Shown here one piece after another: positions 12,719 through 17,037 of a stretch of 17,037 bases of DNA. The notes under the pieces were generated by a model that ran no database searches, had not been told where the DNA came from, and saw nothing but the letters and a program-made list of their open reading frames with translations. A program made the position numbers and the translations under genes. Origin of the DNA: Cryomorphaceae bacterium (GTDB lineage: Bacteria; Bacteroidota; Bacteroidia; Flavobacteriales; Schleiferiaceae); the NCBI GenBank assembly GCA_022565745.1, contig JAIUMB010000033.1, positions 1 through 17,037 of the forward strand, written 5' to 3'. Every line of letters begins with the position of its first letter. Positions within the stretch are counted from its first letter, which is position 1.

Positions 12719-14614
12719 ATGTGCGGATTTGCAGGATTTGTGTCAAGTAAAATGAGCGATGCTGAAGTCGTCATTCGCAAAATGAGCGACGCTGTTTACC
12801 ACCGAGGGCCCGATAGTGAAGGCTCATTCGTAGAAGATGTTCATGACAAAACACTTGCTTTGGGGTTTCGTCGCTTATCTATTATTGACATTTCTGAAAA
12901 TGGCAACCAACCGTTTATTATTGGTGATCACGTTATGGTTTTTAACGGAGAGGTATATAATCACCTTACCATCCGTAAAGAATTAGAAGCTTTAGGGCAT
13001 GTTTTTAAAAGCGCAGCAGACAGTGAAGTGGTATTGCGTGCCTTTATCGAATGGGGAAAGCCTTGCGTAGACAAGTTTATTGGCATGTTTGCCTTTGCTA
13101 TTTATGCCCGAAATGAAAAGAAATTGTTTTTATGTAGAGACCGTGTAGGTGTTAAACCTCTTTACTATCATCAAAAAAACGGTCATTTGATATTTGGATC
13201 TGAACTAAAATCTATTGCAGTACACCCCTATTTTCATAAATCCATTAATAATCAATCTGTCAATCTGTATTTTCAGTACAGATATATTCCAGCACCACAT
13301 ACAATTTTTAATGATACATTCAAACTAATACCAGGGCACTGGCTCACATATGACATTGAAAATGATGATATAACTATTCAGAAGTATTGGGATTATTTTG
13401 AGCATTTCACTGCCGATGAGAAAAATCATATTTCTGATAACGAATATATTAATCAAGGCAAAGCATTGCTTCGGTCTTCGTTTGAATACAGAATGGTCTC
13501 TGATGTCCCCGTGGGTGTTTTTTTAAGCGGGGGCTACGACAGCAGCTTGGTTGCAGGAATACTGGCTAAAGATTTAGGAAAAAACATAAGTACATTTACC
13601 GTTGGGTTTAAGGAAAAGCAATACGACGAATCTCAATATGCCAAGTCCGTAGCCAATTATTTAGGGACAAAACACACAGAATACCTCTGCTCTGTTAGAG
13701 AAGTTGTTGATGTTTTTAGCGATTTCCCCAAGGCGTTTGACGAACCCTTTGGAGATTACTCAGCTCTTCCAACCATGCTCTTGGCAAGAGAAGTACGCAA
13801 AGACGTAAAAGTTGCATTATCTGCAGATGGTGGAGATGAATTGTTTGCAGGGTATACAAGACACGAAAAATTCATTAAATACCAGCAACAATTTTCAAAA
13901 ATACCTCCCTTTTTAAACCCCGTGTTGCATGCTTTTATAAAGCCATTTGACGACGGACATAAAGGAATGGAAAAATTAGCGCGAGTAAATAAACTTCTCA
14001 ATGCTTTAAAAAACCCTAACCCAGTTAACCTATACAAAAATATAATTCAAGGGATGACCTTTGATGAAGCTCAAAATATACTTCGTCATCGTGTAGTCGA
14101 CGCAAAAACTCATTTTAACGAAGCTGAATTTTTGAGCACGATTACCCACCCCTTAAATGCTGCTATTGCTGCAGATTACAAGACCTTCTTGGTAGATGAT
14201 GTTCTTCAAAAGGTAGATAGAGCAACCATGTATTATCACCTCGAAGGGCGGGAACCCTTCCTAGATCATAGAATTGCCGAATGGGCAGCCAAGCTCCCTG
14301 TCCATTTAAAATACGGCAAACTAGGAGGCAAGCATATCCTTAAGCAAATTGCACATGACTTGATTCCTAAAGAACTTCTTGACAGGCCTAAGCTTGGATT
14401 TGGCATTCCAATTAACGAGTGGCTGGCAGACGAGTTATCCGACCTATTTAAACACTATACAACAAAAGAAAAGTTGGAATCAACAGGTTTGTTTAATGTT
14501 GAGAACGTTGAACAATTTGTAAAATGTCATATAAACGGACAAAACCAAGCCCCTCAAAGGGCGTTTGTTTTACTGTCTTTTATGATGTGGTGGGAAGAGT
14601 GGATGGGCTTTTAA
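12719..14614 (+). CDS. asnB: Glutamine-dependent asparagine synthase-like amidotransferase
   Basis: AsnB proteins take ammonia from glutamine and attach it to an adenylated carboxylate. The 631 residues hold an N-terminal class II glutaminase with nucleophile Cys2 (M-C-G-F-A-G), R51 in R-R-L-S-I-I-D and N-G-E at 76-78, then a synthetase domain with the PP-loop S-G-G-Y-D-S-S (270-276), A-D-G-G-D-E-L-F-A-G-Y near 365 and G-R-E-P-F-L-D-H-R near 510. The length fits the long bacterial AsnB group. Inside a surface-glycan operon such enzymes (for example WbtH of Francisella) can amidate uronic acids rather than aspartate, and the uronate epimerase two genes upstream supports that reading. Ordinary asparagine synthesis cannot be excluded. 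The gene follows the hydrolase by four bases. Confidence 0.9.
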   Translation: MCGFAGFVSSKMSDAEVVIRKMSDAVYHRGPDSEGSFVEDVHDKTLALGFRRLSIIDISENGNQPFIIGDHVMVFNGEVYNHLTIRKELEALGHVFKSAADSEVVLRAFIEWGKPCVDKFIGMFAFAIYARNEKKLFLCRDRVGVKPLYYHQKNGHLIFGSELKSIAVHPYFHKSINNQSVNLYFQYRYIPAPHTIFNDTFKLIPGHWLTYDIENDDITIQKYWDYFEHFTADEKNHISDNEYINQGKALLRSSFEYRMVSDVPVGVFLSGGYDSSLVAGILAKDLGKNISTFTVGFKEKQYDESQYAKSVANYLGTKHTEYLCSVREVVDVFSDFPKAFDEPFGDYSALPTMLLAREVRKDVKVALSADGGDELFAGYTRHEKFIKYQQQFSKIPPFLNPVLHAFIKPFDDGHKGMEKLARVNKLLNALKNPNPVNLYKNIIQGMTFDEAQNILRHRVVDAKTHFNEAEFLSTITHPLNAAIAADYKTFLVDDVLQKVDRATMYYHLEGREPFLDHRIAEWAAKLPVHLKYGKLGGKHILKQIAHDLIPKELLDRPKLGFGIPINEWLADELSDLFKHYTTKEKLESTGLFNVENVEQFVKCHINGQNQAPQRAFVLLSFMMWWEEWMGF

Positions 14615-14666
14615 TTGTTTTTTGCAATAAATGCAACTATCTAATGCAAGCTCATTCATATTCGAG

Positions 14667-14674
14667 TAACTTTG
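14667..14674 (+). promoter_or_regulatory. Putative -7 element for the flippase gene
   Basis: TAACTTTG matches TAnnTTTG exactly in the 98-base gap after asnB. The start would be near 14681, about 32 nt before the ATG at 14713. No -33 TTTG stands at the usual distance. Confidence 0.45.
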
Positions 14675-14712
14675 ATGCTTAATATTTAAACTAATAAATC
14701 CAACGATAATCA

Positions 14713-16218
14713 ATGGGGGTCATCTTAAATCAGGGATCAAGAAACACCGTGATTTTATATATCGGTGTCGTCATTGGCGCTGTAAACACGCTCTTCCTAT
14801 ACCCCAATGTGCTTCCCGCTGAAGAATTTGGATTAGTCACCATGATAGTGACAATATCATTCCTTATGGCAACAATAGGTGCTTGCGGAACTACAGTATC
14901 TGTCATTAAATATTTTCCTTACTACAGAAATAACGAAACAGGTAACGATAAAGGCTTGATGTCTTTTATCTTTAAAATTATTGCGCTTTCTTCTCTTTTG
15001 ATCACTCTCTTGTTTGTTTTTGCTAAACCTATCCTTCAGGCTCCTTTTGAAAATAGCGCATCTTTATTGATTGAATATTATTACTTGTTGATTCCTTTTT
15101 TCATTATTCACATTGTCTTAGAACTGTTTACAAGCTTAGCAAATGCTTTGTATAACACAACATTACAATTAGCCGTTAGAGAAATTCTACTTCGTGTAGG
15201 GCAGACTGTTTTAATCGCTTTTTACTTTTTCAGTCTTATAAACATTAAATGGTTTTTGATTTTTTACATGGCGATTTATGGTGTATCTGTTTTCATCATC
15301 ATCAATCAACTTATACGTAAAAACAAGATTTCCATCATCAATAAAATCAAACTCACCTACGAAGAAAAAAAAGGGATCTTCAAATACGGGGGGTTTTCAT
15401 TTCTATCCGCCTTTTCCAGAACACTCTCATTTCGAATAGATGCCTTAATGCTTAGTATGCTTGTTGCAGGTGATTTTTATCTCAACAAAGGACTGGAAGC
15501 AACAGCCATCTACGCCATTGCTCTTCATATGACTGCTGTTGTCGAAATGCCTTTTAGAGGAATTAACCAAATCATTAGTCCGGTTATTTCTAAGGCTTGG
15601 AAAGATAATAACCTCAAACAAATTAGTGACGTTTATACCAAGTCTACTGAGGTGATGATTGTTGTAAGTGGTTTGATGTTTATCCTAATCTGGGCCTCTA
15701 TAGATGACGTATTGCAATTATTGCCCAGTCAGTACACCGCTGTAAAGTACACGTTCTTTTGGTTAGGTTTAGGTAAACTACTAAACGCTGCGTGTGGTTC
15801 TAACGAACAAATTCTCATCAATTCAAAAAAATTCAAAAAATTTACTTTGATATCTATTCTAAGCTTAATCATTACGGCAATAACCAATTTACTTCTTATT
15901 CCAATCTATCAAACCGAAGGAGCTGCTATTGCTACACTTTTTACTTATGTTATCGTTAATGGCTTTTTGATTTATGTAATTTTTTACAATTACAAGATGC
16001 AGCCATTTAAAAGACAAAATTTTATAGTTATTGCCGTTCTATTATTTTGCCTATACCTTGGCTCTTTTATCAATATTTCAAATATTTTTTTAGCCATACT
16101 AACTAAGTCTACATTAATTTCCGTAGTGTTTATCGTGATTGTTTACAAAGCAAAACTCTCACCCGAAATAAATAACCTTTTAGAAAAACTCTCAAAAAGA
16201 ATATTTACATCCACTTAA
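14713..16218 (+). CDS. Wzx-type polysaccharide flippase (MOP superfamily)
   Basis: This inner-membrane protein is expected to flip undecaprenyl-diphosphate-linked oligosaccharide units to the periplasm. It has 501 residues, normal for Wzx/RfbX, with about 12-14 hydrophobic segments spread over the full length and almost no soluble domain. The N-terminal G-S-R-N-T-V-I-L-Y-I-G followed by F-L-Y-P-N-V-L-P-A-E-E-F-G-L is typical of the polysaccharide biosynthesis (MATE-like) family, as is P-F-R-G-I-N-Q-I-I-S-P-V-I-S near residue 280. It ends the plus-strand operon, though it also has a likely promoter of its own. No Wzy polymerase or initiating phosphosugar transferase is visible in the window, so the locus is incomplete here. 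Confidence 0.88.
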   Translation: MGVILNQGSRNTVILYIGVVIGAVNTLFLYPNVLPAEEFGLVTMIVTISFLMATIGACGTTVSVIKYFPYYRNNETGNDKGLMSFIFKIIALSSLLITLLFVFAKPILQAPFENSASLLIEYYYLLIPFFIIHIVLELFTSLANALYNTTLQLAVREILLRVGQTVLIAFYFFSLINIKWFLIFYMAIYGVSVFIIINQLIRKNKISIINKIKLTYEEKKGIFKYGGFSFLSAFSRTLSFRIDALMLSMLVAGDFYLNKGLEATAIYAIALHMTAVVEMPFRGINQIISPVISKAWKDNNLKQISDVYTKSTEVMIVVSGLMFILIWASIDDVLQLLPSQYTAVKYTFFWLGLGKLLNAACGSNEQILINSKKFKKFTLISILSLIITAITNLLLIPIYQTEGAAIATLFTYVIVNGFLIYVIFYNYKMQPFKRQNFIVIAVLLFCLYLGSFINISNIFLAILTKSTLISVVFIVIVYKAKLSPEINNLLEKLSKRIFTST

Positions 16219-16461
16219 AAATGTCCTTTCGCAGACGAAGGAACCTTAACTTGTTGTCAATATACTATGTGTTTTAACCTTCAAGTACTTAGGCTTTATT
16301 AATCATAAATGTTTCTTCAACTCACCCGAATTCGTTTAAATCGTGGAGTTATTCACCAACTAAATGACACCACGACCAAGAAGAAAATTACTTTTCTTCA
16401 ATAGAATATGTTTATTTTTACACACAAAAGTCTATTGTCTATAAATTAGGGTTATTTATTT
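16219..16461. other. Intergenic region with three potential hairpins
   Basis: No convincing gene is present. Three structures are visible. The first is GTCCTTTCG (16223-16231) with CGAAGGAAC (16236-16244), with one mismatch and one G-U; it could end the flippase transcript, though the T tract is poor. The second is TCGTGG (16341-16346) with CCACGA (16370-16375). The third is a perfect 8-bp stem, GAAGAAAA (16380-16387) with TTTTCTTC (16392-16399), with a 4-base loop. The region presumably also holds the promoter of the LamG gene, which I cannot place firmly. Confidence 0.4.
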
Positions 16462-17037
16462 TTGAAAACTATAACACTTATTTTTTTATGTGCCATCATG
16501 GCCATTCTAGGTCACAACACTTTTGCTCAGTCTTTACCCGGCAGTGGAAATTGTGCTTCTAGTTTTGGCCCAAGCTATATTGAAATTCCCGGCTTCCCTG
16601 TTACCACATTTCCCATAAGCGTTACATTTTGGATAAAACGAAACAATTCAGGAGGTGTTCAAGCTATTTTTTCGAGCGATAATACTTTAGGTGGTTATCA
16701 CGGTGTTTGGATTCAAACAAGATTTAAGGATATATTGGATATTTCATATGGGACTCCGGGCAACTGTTATACGCCAAACTGTAGACGAGGATGGGATGTG
16801 AATATGCCGCTGTCACAATATCCTGCCAACCAGTGGATGCATATTGCGGTAGTCATACTCTCTCTTCAAGATGCAAATATCTACTTTAATGGTGTGTTGC
16901 AACCAAAAGTCTCCACAGGATCAGGGAGCCAGTCATTAAACGTTGGCTCTAATCCTGTTGCGCGTATTGGAACTTACCAATATGGCGCAGGAGGAAGTCA
17001 GTTCAACACTTTGACGTCTGACTTAGACGAACTCAGC
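16462..17037 (+). CDS. Secreted LamG/concanavalin-like domain protein (N-terminal part)
   Basis: The frame is open from TTG 16462 to the window end (192 codons), so the gene continues beyond it. Starting at TTG gives a complete signal peptide, M-K-T-I-T-L-I-F-L-C-A-I-M-A-I-L-G-H-N-T-F-A-Q, with a cleavage site after A-Q or F-A; starting at ATG 16498 would remove its basic end. After a short S-L-P-G-S-G-N-C linker comes a jelly-roll lectin-like domain: V-T-F-W-I-K-R, W-M-H-I-A-V-V, I-Y-F-N-G-V-L and the final S-D-L-D-E-L, the usual LamG landmarks. Such proteins in Bacteroidota are large, exported and often end in a T9SS sorting domain, which would lie outside the window. The ligand is unknown. 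It is separated from the flippase by 243 bases and is probably an independent transcript. Confidence 0.85.
   Translation, partial: MKTITLIFLCAIMAILGHNTFAQSLPGSGNCASSFGPSYIEIPGFPVTTFPISVTFWIKRNNSGGVQAIFSSDNTLGGYHGVWIQTRFKDILDISYGTPGNCYTPNCRRGWDVNMPLSQYPANQWMHIAVVILSLQDANIYFNGVLQPKVSTGSGSQSLNVGSNPVARIGTYQYGAGGSQFNTLTSDLDELS

Noticed and set aside
16309..16404. 31-codon frame in the gap before the LamG gene
   Set aside because: No recognisable motif, no promoter, and its end coincides with a hairpin; it is most likely chance.
16457..16464. TATTTTTG as a promoter for the LamG gene
   Set aside because: It matches TAnnTTTG, but it overlaps the TTG start codon and would place the transcript start inside the signal peptide. 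It is probably chance in AT-rich DNA.
1..17037. Mobile elements, CRISPR arrays, tRNA or rRNA genes
   Set aside because: I looked for transposase motifs, regularly spaced repeats, and cloverleaf or rRNA signatures and found none that could be supported.

Overview
The window reads as chromosomal DNA of a Bacteroidota bacterium, most likely a marine or freshwater Flavobacteriales-type lineage. The evidence is: (1) a type A type IX secretion (T9SS) C-terminal sorting domain, with FPNP followed by an LPAGMYLIRI motif; (2) repeated promoter elements of the Bacteroidota form TAnnTTTG, twice with a -33 TTTG exactly 18 nt upstream; (3) starts without Shine-Dalgarno sequences, including several clear TTG starts; (4) gene content typical of the phylum, namely a greA-HIT pair, a short RRM protein, a YfhO-family membrane protein and secreted LamG-type proteins.

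Left part (1 to about 8.1 kb, housekeeping, moderate GC). The window opens inside the 3' end of ruvC, followed by a T9SS-exported protein gene broken by a single frameshift. Converging on it is the translationally coupled pair greA-HIT (minus strand). greA has a long leader with a terminator-like hairpin directly after its -7 element. Next come a minus-strand RRM RNA-binding protein with its own strong terminator and structured leader, then a plus-strand pair: the beta subunit of a 2-oxoacid:ferredoxin oxidoreductase (without its alpha subunit nearby) and a DEAD-box RNA helicase with a TTG start. A dense set of inverted repeats lies between the helicase and the converging 816-aa YfhO-family membrane protein.

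Right part (about 8.2 to 16.2 kb, visibly AT-richer). This is a surface-polysaccharide island. On the minus strand are a GT4-type glycosyltransferase and a class I SAM methyltransferase. Divergent from them is a plus-strand operon: a UDP-glucuronate 4-epimerase-like NAD enzyme, then (2-nt gap) a membrane-anchored alpha/beta-hydrolase-like protein of unknown function, then (4-nt gap) an AsnB-type glutamine amidotransferase, and then, from its own promoter, a Wzx-type flippase. A consistent but inferred reading is synthesis of a uronic acid-containing glycan whose carboxyl group may be amidated, followed by export of the lipid-linked unit. The hydrolase is the least explained member.

The window ends inside a secreted LamG/concanavalin-like protein with a TTG start and a clear signal peptide. 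No tRNA, rRNA, CRISPR array, transposase or phage gene is visible. The most interesting unexplained signals are the promoter-proximal terminator-like structures in the greA and RRM leaders, the hydrolase between epimerase and amidotransferase, and the frameshifted T9SS gene.
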